Positions 44,099 to 52,188 of a stretch of 64,000 nt of DNA are shown piece after piece. Each line of letters opens with the position of its first letter. Within the stretch, counting starts at the first letter, position 1. A model generated the notes under the pieces. The model worked only from the letters and a program-made list of their open reading frames with translations. It did no database searches and was not told where the DNA came from. Source of the stretch: JAFMPW01 sp041743085 (GTDB lineage: Bacteria > Bacteroidota > Bacteroidia > Flavobacteriales > Flavobacteriaceae); contig JBGTNL010000029.1 in assembly GCA_041743085.1 (NCBI GenBank), positions 85,157-149,156 on the forward strand, given 5' to 3'. The position numbers and the translations under genes were made by a program.

Positions 44099-44878
44099 AT
44101 GAGAATGGAACTGCAAATTTTAGATCATAAGGTTGGTATCGATGCCGGCGAACTGGTCAGCTATCAGGTTGGTGGGTACGAATACATGCATCAGAAAGGA
44201 AGTCCCGGTTGGCGTAGTACGGATACTGAAATGTTTCCTGTAATAGGGCCAACGGCGGAAGCAGGTTTCAGGGTACAGGTTTCAAGAGCAAATGCAATTC
44301 AGGATCAGCATGGGTTATTACGGGAACTGGCTTATGAAACGGTTTCCAAAACCGAAACTTCAGCCATATTTCTGAAAAACTATAAATCCGGAACTGTTGT
44401 AGAGAACTCCAAGTATCCCGAAAAATCCACCGCGCGGTTGCTTATATGGCCCTTCGATTTTCAATTTCGGAAGACCTTTATACTTACTGAAAAAAGCCTG
44501 GAGATCATTTTTACGGTTATCGGTGAACGGGATATGCCTTTTATGCTGGGATATCATCCGGCCTTCAAATTGCGGTCTTCAAATCCAAAGATCATTTCTC
44601 CCGGGCGAAGTATTGACCTAAGTGAAGTTTTGGAAGCGGGGAGCAGGGCGCTCGAAGTGCCAGACTGCAAGGATATCACCTTAAATGACGAAAAAGGGGT
44701 TAACCTCAAAACAGAGGGGTTTGGTCATTTTATGTTGTGGACCGAAGTGCCCAACATGATATGCATTGAGCCCATTACTTTTTATCCTTATGCCGTGCCA
44801 CAGGCCAAACTGCATGATGGGTTTCAACATCTGGAGGGCACACGGGAAGAATTTAAAGTGTGGATAACCCCGCAATAG
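44099..44878 (+). CDS. Aldose 1-epimerase family protein
   Basis: 259 residues, shorter than classical galactose mutarotases. Typical blocks are MFPVIGPTAEAGFRVQ, a QDQHGLLRELAY segment with the conserved His, MLGYHPAFKLRSS with a second His, and MLWTEVPNMICIEPIT with the catalytic Glu. It interconverts alpha and beta anomers of a sugar or phosphosugar. A second Met two codons on could be the start. It is divergent from the DUF1080 gene, with about 285 bp between them. Confidence 0.87.
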   Translation: MRMELQILDHKVGIDAGELVSYQVGGYEYMHQKGSPGWRSTDTEMFPVIGPTAEAGFRVQVSRANAIQDQHGLLRELAYETVSKTETSAIFLKNYKSGTVVENSKYPEKSTARLLIWPFDFQFRKTFILTEKSLEIIFTVIGERDMPFMLGYHPAFKLRSSNPKIISPGRSIDLSEVLEAGSRALEVPDCKDITLNDEKGVNLKTEGFGHFMLWTEVPNMICIEPITFYPYAVPQAKLHDGFQHLEGTREEFKVWITPQ

Positions 44879-45120
44879 TAAAAAAGGTTCCAAAAGCTTT
44901 CTTTACGTTTTCATTGCAAAAATACTGAAACAAACTATCCGGAATCTACTCTTCTTATTAGCGATCAAAACTTCGGATCCATGATATGGTTCAGCCGTTT
45001 ATCAGAATAAAGCTTGGGAAATATTTGACAATTGGAAGGTGATGTTGCGAAAAGACAAACCTGAGATATTAATTGTTACTAAAGAACTTAGTGATTTTTA
45101 TAAGAAAGATTATTTCAAAC

Positions 45121-45331
45121 TATTGTTGTCCGGTAATACCAAAACTGCAAGCATATTGGGCGTTCCCATTATATTTGTTATCCAAGGGCTTGCTTTTCGT
45201 ACATTGCCAACAAGTGTGAACTTACCTATGGCACCCGGAATCAACAATATGATTTTCGGTTGGCCACGATCAGGTCTTACCTCTTATGTCTTTTAGTGCA
45301 GCGGTCTTACGTCTTTAACCCGACATTAGTG
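45121..45331 (+). repeat. Long inverted repeat, left arm
   Basis: Matches the reverse complement of 53657-53869 at about 85% by eye. Shared blocks include TATTGTTGTCCGGTAA, GTTCCCATTATATTTG, GCTTTTCGTACATTGCC and GCAGCGGTCTTACGTC. An open frame at 45039-45296 crosses it (GVPIIFVIQGLAFRTLPTS), but the match between arms includes an indel, so it is not called a gene. It lies in the 555-bp gap before the SulP gene; no other feature was found there. Confidence 0.8.
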
Positions 45332-45421
45332 ATTTCAAACAATACAATAATGGCGCAAGTGTACTGATTTAATAATATTTGTCCAGGGAAAGCAATGTTA
45401 TTTTATTTGTGCAATTAATGC

Positions 45422-45429
45422 TAAATTTG
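45422..45429 (+). promoter_or_regulatory. Candidate -7 promoter box for the SulP gene
   Basis: TAAATTTG matches TAnnTTTG exactly and ends 4 bp before the SulP ATG at 45434. A TTTG at 45406-45409 is present but closer than the usual spacing. Confidence 0.4.
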
Positions 45430-45433
45430 AGCA

Positions 45434-47164
45434 ATGCGAAAATTCTTTCCATTTCTGAAATGGCTGCCAGACTATAAAAAAAAGGACTTTTCTAAAGATT
45501 TGTTTGCAGGGTTTATTGTGGCTGTCGTATTGATTCCGCAGGGAATGGCTTATGCCATGATCGTTGGTCTGCCTCCTGTGTATGGTCTTTATGCATCCCT
45601 GATTCCTCTAATTATATATGTCTTTTTAGGCACTTCCAAACAATTGGCAATAGGGCCTGTGGCCATGGATTCCTTGTTGGTGGCTGCGGGTTTGGGTGCC
45701 TTGTCCGTTTCAAGTGTTGAAAATTATATTGCAATGGCCATCTTTCTGGCCTTATTTGTCGGTGTCATCCAACTTGTCCTTGGCTTGTTGCGAATGGGAT
45801 TCCTGGTTAATTTTTTATCCAGACCCGTAATAAGCGGTTTCACTTCTGCCGCTGCATTTATTATAATTTTCAGTCAGGTAAAACACCTGATAGGGGCAAG
45901 TATTGAACGGGGCAACACCTTTCATCAAATACTTCTTAATGCTTTTCATAAATTACCTGAGACGAACGTTTTCGACCTTACCCTTGGTATTCTCGGGATA
46001 ATTGTAATTGTAGGCTTAAAAAAGTGGAACAAAAAGATACCGGCTATTCTCATTGTGGTCATTCTGGGAATTATGGCGGCATATTTATTTCAGTTGGAAT
46101 CCCGGGGCCTGAAAGTAGTAGGTGCCATCCCCAGGGGTTTGCCCGACTTTAGAACCCCGATCCTGCGTTTTGAATATATAGAGGATTTATGGCCCATTGC
46201 GCTTACCCTGGCACTCATTGGATATCTGGAAGCTATTTCGATCGGGAAAGGAATAGAAGAGAAAAATAACGGGGATACTATTAATGCCAATCAGGAACTG
46301 GTGGCGCTGGGGGCCTCTAACATAGCTGGATCGTTTCTGCATTCCTTTCCGGTTGCTGCGAGCTTTTCCAGATCTGCCATTAACAACGAAATGGGGGCCA
46401 GAACTAATTTAGCCGGTTTGGTTACCGCTTCAATTGTCTTGTTAACCTTGCTTTTTTTAACTCCCTTGTTTTATTATTTACCAAAAACCATTCTGGCGAG
46501 CATTATTATGGTGTCGGTTTTTGGGCTGATCGACTGGAAATACCCGAAAAGTCTTTGGGGATCCAGGAAGGATGAATTTGTAATATTGATTATTACCTTT
46601 CTTTTTACCTTATTTGTCGGTATTACCGAAGGCATTTTAATCGGTGCCCTCATTTCTTTACTGTTGATGGTATACCGCACTTCAAAACCACACTTTGCTG
46701 TGTTGGGTAATATAAAGGGAACCGAATATTATAAAAATGTAAACCGGTTTGATGAAGAAGTGATTGTCCGTGAAGATCTTTTAATTGTAAGGTTCGATTC
46801 TCAACTCTATTTTGGTAACGCCGGGTTTTTTAAAAAGAAACTCTTCAAATTAATAGACGCCAAGAAAATAACCTTAAAGGGTGTTATTCTGAATGCAGAA
46901 GCCATTAACTATATCGACTCCAGCGCTGCTCAAATGCTTATAAATGTGATTCAGAAGGTACATGAGCGCAGTATTAAGTTTTATATTGTAGGCGCAATTG
47001 GTCCAACGAGAGACATTATTTTCAGTAGTGGAATTATTGATGAATTGGACAAGGAATACCTGTTTGTGAGGACCATGGAAGCGGTAGCCTATTTTGATGA
47101 TCCAAGCGAAGTTTCTGTCGTAAGTTCAAAAGTGGCCTATCAGAACAGAGGGAACAATGACTAA
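45434..47164 (+). CDS. SulP family anion transporter with STAS domain
   Basis: 576 residues. The SulP signature AVVLIPQGMAYAMIVGLPPVYGLYAS lies near residue 32 (split here only for length), and ten to twelve hydrophobic spans run to about residue 420, including SFSRSAINNEMGARTNLAG. The cytoplasmic STAS domain fills residues 440-560 with GVILNAEAINYIDSSAAQML. It moves sulfate, bicarbonate or similar anions. The metallo-beta-lactamase/rhodanese gene follows by 139 bp, which hints at a role in sulfur metabolism. Confidence 0.95.
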   Translation: MRKFFPFLKWLPDYKKKDFSKDLFAGFIVAVVLIPQGMAYAMIVGLPPVYGLYASLIPLIIYVFLGTSKQLAIGPVAMDSLLVAAGLGALSVSSVENYIAMAIFLALFVGVIQLVLGLLRMGFLVNFLSRPVISGFTSAAAFIIIFSQVKHLIGASIERGNTFHQILLNAFHKLPETNVFDLTLGILGIIVIVGLKKWNKKIPAILIVVILGIMAAYLFQLESRGLKVVGAIPRGLPDFRTPILRFEYIEDLWPIALTLALIGYLEAISIGKGIEEKNNGDTINANQELVALGASNIAGSFLHSFPVAASFSRSAINNEMGARTNLAGLVTASIVLLTLLFLTPLFYYLPKTILASIIMVSVFGLIDWKYPKSLWGSRKDEFVILIITFLFTLFVGITEGILIGALISLLLMVYRTSKPHFAVLGNIKGTEYYKNVNRFDEEVIVREDLLIVRFDSQLYFGNAGFFKKKLFKLIDAKKITLKGVILNAEAINYIDSSAAQMLINVIQKVHERSIKFYIVGAIGPTRDIIFSSGIIDELDKEYLFVRTMEAVAYFDDPSEVSVVSSKVAYQNRGNND

Positions 47165-47303
47165 TTTCACTCGAATATACGGGAAGAAACTCTATTTTTG
47201 TAAAATAAAAGTATAGGGATCATGAAACCAGTATTAAAAATTAATTCACAAAAGGGATTTTACAATTAATTTAGTATCAAATAATTAACTAAAAGTTAAA
47301 CGC

Positions 47304-48713
47304 GTGAAAATTGAACAGATTTATACCGGATGTTTGGCACAAGGGGCCTATTATATTGAAAGCCAGGGAGAGGTGGCGATAATAGACCCCTTACGGGAGG
47401 TAGATCCTTATCTTAAAAGATCAGAAAATGACGGCGCCAAAATAAAGTACATCTTTGAGACCCATTTTCATGCAGATTTCGTGAGTGGCCACATTACACT
47501 GGCCAAGGAAACAGGGGCGCCAATCGTTTATGGACCACTGGCAACCCCCAGTTTTGATGCCATAATTGCCAAAGACGGCCAGGAATTTATGTTAGGTGAA
47601 ATTACTTTTAAGGTCTTGCATACTCCCGGTCATACAATGGAGAGCACCACCTATTTATTAAGGGATGAAAACGGCCAGGATAATGCTATATTCTCGGGGG
47701 ATACATTATTTCTGGGAGATGTAGGCAGGCCCGACCTCGCACAAAAGTCGAACGACATGACCAGTGAGGATCTAGCCGGTATGTTGTTCGATAGTCTGCG
47801 CAATAAAATAATGCCGTTGGCGGATGATATCATCGTATATCCGGCACACGGCGCAGGGTCTGCATGCGGGAAGAATATGATGAAGGAAACTGTTGATACC
47901 CTGGGTAATCAGAAGAAAGTGAATTACGCCCTGAGACAAGACATGACAAAGGAAGAATTTGTTAAAGAAGTTACCGAAGGCTTACTCCCTCCCCCAAAAT
48001 ATTTTCCACTAAACGTTAAAATGAACAGGGAAGGATACGAAGACCTGTCCGATGTGCTGGAGCGTGGTACACTGGCGCTCTCGCCGGGTGATTTCGAGGC
48101 GGCCGCCAATGATACGGGAGCTATAGTCCTGGATGTTCGGCCACAGGATGAATTTGTCAAAGGGCATGTTCCCAGGGCAATTTTCATCGGATTAAATGGC
48201 GACTTTGCGCCGTGGGTAGGTGCGCTTATCGCCGATGTAAAACAGCCCATATTATTGGTAACTCCAAAGGGAAAAGAAGAAGAAACGGTGATCCGCCTAT
48301 CCAGGGTTGGTTTTGATAACACCCTGGGATTTCTTCAAGGTGGTATCAAAGCCTGGAGAGATGCGGGCAAAGAAATAGACACAATACCATCTCTTTCCGC
48401 CGACGAAATAGAAAAATTAGCGGCCGATCGGAAAATTCCAATTTTTGATGTGCGGAAAGAGAGTGAATTTGCCGCCGAACATGTGGTGGACGCTATCAAT
48501 ACCCCCCTTGATTCGTTAAATGGACATTTGGCCCGGTTTCCCAAGGGAGATACCTTCTATATGCACTGTGCCGGGGGCTATCGATCTGTGATTGCAGCTT
48601 CCATATTAAAAAGCCGGGGTGTTCACAATCTGGTGGACATCGCCGGTGGATTCGGGGCACTTCAAAATACCGGTATGGAGATAACTGATTATGTTTGCCC
48701 AACTTCTGACTGA
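47304..48713 (+). CDS. Metallo-beta-lactamase/double rhodanese fusion (persulfide dioxygenase-like)
   Basis: 469 residues from a GTG. The N-terminal MBL domain has ETHFHADFVSGH, HTPGHTMEST and FSGDTLFLGDVGRPDL, the persulfide dioxygenase (ETHE1-like) pattern of the HxHxDH series without a second Zn set. Two rhodanese domains follow: the first (about 260-355) has VLDVRPQDEFVKGHV but no active-site Cys (LLVTPKGKEE), the second (about 370-460) has a full loop HCAGGYRSVIAA near residue 421. It likely oxidises persulfides and passes sulfane sulfur in the cytosol. Its neighbour upstream is a SulP transporter. Confidence 0.92.
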   Translation: MKIEQIYTGCLAQGAYYIESQGEVAIIDPLREVDPYLKRSENDGAKIKYIFETHFHADFVSGHITLAKETGAPIVYGPLATPSFDAIIAKDGQEFMLGEITFKVLHTPGHTMESTTYLLRDENGQDNAIFSGDTLFLGDVGRPDLAQKSNDMTSEDLAGMLFDSLRNKIMPLADDIIVYPAHGAGSACGKNMMKETVDTLGNQKKVNYALRQDMTKEEFVKEVTEGLLPPPKYFPLNVKMNREGYEDLSDVLERGTLALSPGDFEAAANDTGAIVLDVRPQDEFVKGHVPRAIFIGLNGDFAPWVGALIADVKQPILLVTPKGKEEETVIRLSRVGFDNTLGFLQGGIKAWRDAGKEIDTIPSLSADEIEKLAADRKIPIFDVRKESEFAAEHVVDAINTPLDSLNGHLARFPKGDTFYMHCAGGYRSVIAASILKSRGVHNLVDIAGGFGALQNTGMEITDYVCPTSD

Positions 48714-48996
48714 TCTAACTTCAGGCAACTTTTAAAGTCTTCGGCCCCAAATCATTGAATTCTTTCACAATGTTAAAGAATTCCCAAAAATTTCTAGGTT
48801 CAGGGGCAACTTTTTCCTATCTTTAGTAGGAATTGGTTTACGTAAATCCCCCGTATTGATTGAGTGTGCTTGATTCATATGGAAACCCGGATTTAAGCTT
48901 AACTGAGATGTTCGTTCCCCAAGTAAACCTGCCAATGTCCTTTAATTAAGGGCATTCTTTAAATTCGTACAACGAGTTTAAAAGTAATGTAGTGCT

Positions 48997-49092
48997 ATGG
49001 ATCTTCTAGGGCTATATACCGTATTTGTGGTCATAGTGTTTATGATATGGCTCTGGTTTATCATTCACATGTACAAAAAGATGAAGGAGTGA
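48997..49092 (+). CDS. 31-residue single-pass membrane peptide
   Basis: ATG at 48997 to TGA at 49090-49092. The translation starts MDLLGLYTVFVVIVF and runs through MIWLWFIIH to a basic end, YKKMKE. This gives one transmembrane helix of about 20 residues and a positive C-terminal tail, consistent with an inside C-terminus or small subunit. It lies between the rhodanese gene and the duplicated ATP-grasp genes, 283 bp from the former. It is too short for normal gene calling. No name is assigned. Confidence 0.6.
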   Translation: MDLLGLYTVFVVIVFMIWLWFIIHMYKKMKE

Positions 49093-49097
49093 ATCCT

Positions 49098-49126
49098 TAG
49101 TGTAGCAACCACTCAATTCGTTCATA
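49098..49126 (+). repeat. Family-3 repeat, copy 2 (shorter match)
   Basis: TTAGTGTAGCAACCACTC then AATTCGTTCAT follows the stop codon of the 31-residue peptide by 5 bp. It matches the 34-bp repeat at 57278 over its first 28 bases with few differences. Confidence 0.55.
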
Positions 49127-49300
49127 AGTTATTTACATCCTGAAACTTTAAGCACTACTCGGTGCCTGAAGAGGAGATTGGTTTCAGGGAACCCGAAACG
49201 GAAGGACGGTTTAATATACCGGTGAGGTACTGGGCCCTTTTTTTGTTAGACTTGGGAGTATTATAATTTTCAAGGATTTCCTTTATATCCTTGTATTGAT

Positions 49301-49398
49301 TTAATCTAAGTAATTCCCCTATGGCTTGCCTCGGGCCTGCAGGCAGGCAGGGATAGTCGCCCGCCAGAGGCGGGTAAACTTTCAAGAAATTTTTTATT
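49301..49398 (+). repeat. Family-1 hairpin repeat, copy D (short form)
   Basis: TTAATCTAAGTAATTCC at left, GGGATAGTCGCCCGCC in the core and AAGAAATTTTTTATTA at right. It interrupts the duplicated 3' flank of the ATP-grasp gene: the sister flank near 50913-50917 runs straight from ...GAATGAA into TACGACACC, while here ...GTATTGA is followed by the repeat and then CGGCACCACC. It thus gives both filled and empty versions of one site. Confidence 0.85.
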
Positions 49399-49470
49399 AC
49401 GGCACCACCTTTCAGGAAATCCACGACCCAAAAAGAAAAACCTCTTATTTTTTCCAGTGTTCGTTTCAAT

Positions 49471-50523
49471 TCATGATGAGGCTTTCTTGGCAAAAATTTC
49501 CTTGTAAATGGGATGTTTTGCATATCCGCCATATCCCATTTCGCCAAGATTTATAGCGGGAGTAGCATTCCCTTCTATGACGACCGGCCCGGTAGGGGTT
49601 ATTGCGATATCCCAGCCAACCAACCGGCAAGGGAAGTACCTGATCAACGTTAGGCAAAGTGCCTTGGACTCCTCAAAATAAGGCAGCTTGAAACCTTTAA
49701 AGCTAAACCCTGTGTCAGGATGTTTGGTTAATTTTTTACCGCCGTAAAGCAATGCTTGCATACCCATTTCCGAGAGAATACCGGTGGCTGGATCCACCGG
49801 CACGAGAAATCCCCCCGAAGATATATTATCTATTGCACTACCACCGGTGCCAAAACGAATAAAACTTCCCAAAAATTCAGGTTTACCGTTCTTGTCCACA
49901 TAAGTCTCCAGGCGCAGCGTATTAACACTACCGGCATATATTTTATTAATGTCGGGGTGTTGTTCAATACAAGCTTGATGAATGTATGCATGATCTAAAA
50001 ACGTGCCGCCTAATTCCTTTAAGGTCCCATCCATAGTGCTGCGCTCCAGAAGATGCGTTTCTTTGCCACCCGAGCCATTGAGCGCTTTTATGAACACTTT
50101 TTCGGTTCCCGTGCTGGAATACAGGTTTTCAAAATATTCACCCATTTGTGCAATTTCTGTAATTCGCTGCACTTTGTCGTTGTGAAAAAAATCCGTTTTA
50201 AAATTATATCCCAGCACTTTGGGGGAAGGAATATTGAACTTCTCGCAAAATGCAGAAAAAATTAGCTTGTTGTCCAACAAGGGAAAATATTCTTCAAGGT
50301 TCAGTTTTTTGGAATCTATTATGGCATTATATTCCTTATTGTCTAAAAAATTCTTATATGGTCCTGAATTTTTTCGGTAAAGAAACCTTCCAAAATAATG
50401 GAGCGGAAATCTTTTCTTTATAGCCCACAGTACAATAACTTCTTTTATTATAACAAAAAAGCTTTTTTTGTCCCTATCATTGAGGACTACAGAAATTCTG
50501 TTCCAGGTATCTTTTAGTCTCAT
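49471..50523 (-). CDS. Sugar-transfer-associated ATP-grasp protein, paralogue 1
   Basis: 350 residues, no signal peptide. After an N-terminal helical part (ISVVLNDRDKKSFFVIIKEV), the ATP-grasp core shows KVFIKALNGSGGKETHLLER (nucleotide-binding Lys and Gly loop) near residue 145, SVNTLRLETYVDKNGKPEFL, GGFLVPVDPATGILSEMG and VGWDIAITPTGPVVIEGNAT with the metal-binding Glu and Asn. The family is linked to cell-surface sugar transfer, with amide or ester ligation as the presumed chemistry. It is a tandem copy of the gene at 50987-52039, with about 80% identity by eye. Confidence 0.9.
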   Translation of the reverse strand: MRLKDTWNRISVVLNDRDKKSFFVIIKEVIVLWAIKKRFPLHYFGRFLYRKNSGPYKNFLDNKEYNAIIDSKKLNLEEYFPLLDNKLIFSAFCEKFNIPSPKVLGYNFKTDFFHNDKVQRITEIAQMGEYFENLYSSTGTEKVFIKALNGSGGKETHLLERSTMDGTLKELGGTFLDHAYIHQACIEQHPDINKIYAGSVNTLRLETYVDKNGKPEFLGSFIRFGTGGSAIDNISSGGFLVPVDPATGILSEMGMQALLYGGKKLTKHPDTGFSFKGFKLPYFEESKALCLTLIRYFPCRLVGWDIAITPTGPVVIEGNATPAINLGEMGYGGYAKHPIYKEIFAKKASS

Positions 50524-50690
50524 AATGGCGTGTTTATCGGCAAAGATAGCAGGTTTATTTGCATTACCTTACTATATTAGTTTGAATTTATAGACTTAAC
50601 GAATATCATATTTTAGAGTTCCCCGGGAGCACTAATTGTCCGATAACCAGATTTTTTTTGGTTTTTATGCAAGCCATAATATCCTCTATC

Positions 50691-50783
50691 TCAATAAATG
50701 GACATACCTTTTCCAAAAAGGCCAGAGCCATAATATAATCCGTTGGTGATGAGAATTACGGTAAGTTCGCCGGCTATTCTTCC
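50691..50783 (-). pseudogene. Remnant of the exonuclease/GIY-YIG gene 3' end
   Basis: In the right frame this reads GRIAGELTVILITNGLYYG then SGLFGKGMSIY before a stop. It matches GRNAGEDAVVIITNGLYYG and YGFIDKGMTID of the gene at 52189-53574. It lies upstream of ATP-grasp paralogue 1, in the same order as the intact exonuclease lies upstream of paralogue 2, so it marks the edge of the duplication. The rest of the 463-bp gap is diverged duplicate DNA. Confidence 0.85.
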
Positions 50784-50986
50784 TCTTCTACTATAAAAAG
50801 GTGTTGCCGTATGGTGTAGTTGTATATTGCCGTGTGATACTTGGCCCTTTTTTTGTTGGACCGGGGAGTATCCTAATTTTCAAGGATTTGCCTTATGACT
50901 TTGAAGTGAATGAATACGACACCATCTTTCGGAAAATTAAGCGCCAAAAAGAAAAACTCCGTACGTTTTCCGGCGTTGGTTTCAAA

Positions 50987-52039
50987 TCAGAATACGCCCT
51001 TCTTAGCAAAAATTTCCTTATAAATAGGATGCTTTACATACCCGCCATACCCAATTTCACCAATGTTTATACCCGGGCTAACATTCCCTTCAATAACAAC
51101 AGGCCCAGCGGGGGTTATTGCGATATCCCAGCCGACCAACCTGCTAGGCAAGTACCTGACCAACTTTAGACAAAGTGCCTTTGACTCCTCAAAATAAGGC
51201 AATTTGAAACCTTTAAAGATAAACCCGGTGTCGGGGTGTTCGGGTAATGTTTTACCGCCATATAACAATGCTTGCATCCCCCTTTCCGATAAAATACCGG
51301 TGTCCAGATCAGCAATCACAAAGAATCCCCCTGAGGAAATATTATCAATGGGGCTGCCACCAGCGCCAAAACGAATAATAGCCCCTAAAAATCCGGGTTT
51401 ATTGTTCTTGTCCACATAAGTCTCCAGGCGTAGCGTATTAACACTACCGGGATATATTTTACTAATAGCCGGGTGCTGTTCAATACAAGCCTGGTGAATA
51501 AAAGCCTGATTTAAAAACGTACTGCCTAATTCCTTTAAGGTCCCAACCATAGTGCTTCGCTCCAGAAGATGTGTTTCTTTACCACCCAGACCATTCAGCG
51601 ACTTTATGAACACTTTTTCCAGTCCCGTGCTGGAATACAGTTTCTCAAAATATTCTACCATTTGTGCAATTTCTGTAATTCGCTGCACTGTGCCATTGTA
51701 GAAAAAATCCGTTTTAAAATTATATCCCAGCACTTTGGGAGAGGGAATATTTAACCTCTCGCAAAATGTAGCAAAGATCAGTTTGTTATTCACTAGGGGA
51801 GCATATTCCTGTGGATTTAATTCTTTGGAACGTATGATCTTGTTATATTCCGTGTTGTCTAAAAAATTTTTATACGGTCCTGAATTTTTGCGGTAAAGAA
51901 ACCTCCCGAAATAATGTTTTGGAAATCTTTTCTTTATTACCCAAAGAACGATGACTTCTTTTATAATAACTAAAAGCCCCTTTTTGTCCTTATCATTCAG
52001 GACTACGGAAATTCTGTACTGCGTATCTTTAAATTTCAT
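50987..52039 (-). CDS. Sugar-transfer-associated ATP-grasp protein, paralogue 2
   Basis: 350 residues, same length and layout as paralogue 1. Core motifs: KVFIKSLNGLGGKETHLLER, SVNTLRLETYVDKNNKPGFL, GGFFVIADLDTGILSERG and VGWDIAITPAGPVVIEGNVS. Differences from paralogue 1 are spread along the protein and the active-site blocks are kept in both, so both appear functional. It follows the exonuclease/GIY-YIG gene by 149 bp; the order exonuclease then ATP-grasp is likely ancestral and was copied to make paralogue 1. Likely cytosolic or membrane-associated. Confidence 0.9.
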   Translation of the reverse strand: MKFKDTQYRISVVLNDKDKKGLLVIIKEVIVLWVIKKRFPKHYFGRFLYRKNSGPYKNFLDNTEYNKIIRSKELNPQEYAPLVNNKLIFATFCERLNIPSPKVLGYNFKTDFFYNGTVQRITEIAQMVEYFEKLYSSTGLEKVFIKSLNGLGGKETHLLERSTMVGTLKELGSTFLNQAFIHQACIEQHPAISKIYPGSVNTLRLETYVDKNNKPGFLGAIIRFGAGGSPIDNISSGGFFVIADLDTGILSERGMQALLYGGKTLPEHPDTGFIFKGFKLPYFEESKALCLKLVRYLPSRLVGWDIAITPAGPVVIEGNVSPGINIGEIGYGGYVKHPIYKEIFAKKGVF

Positions 52040-52188
52040 GTCGGTGTGATTTTTAGCTATGATAGAACGTTTATTTGCATCCCTCTCTCATAGTATTTTG
52101 AATTAATTATTTTTATTTGCATCTTATTTTAGGGTTCCCTGGAAGAGTGCTTTGTCCAATAACCGGGACTTCTTGTTGGCTGCTAGTA

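Noticed and set aside
45039..45296. 85-residue open frame with a hydrophobic centre
   Set aside because: It overlaps the left arm of the long inverted repeat, and the matching arm breaks the frame; no independent sign of coding.
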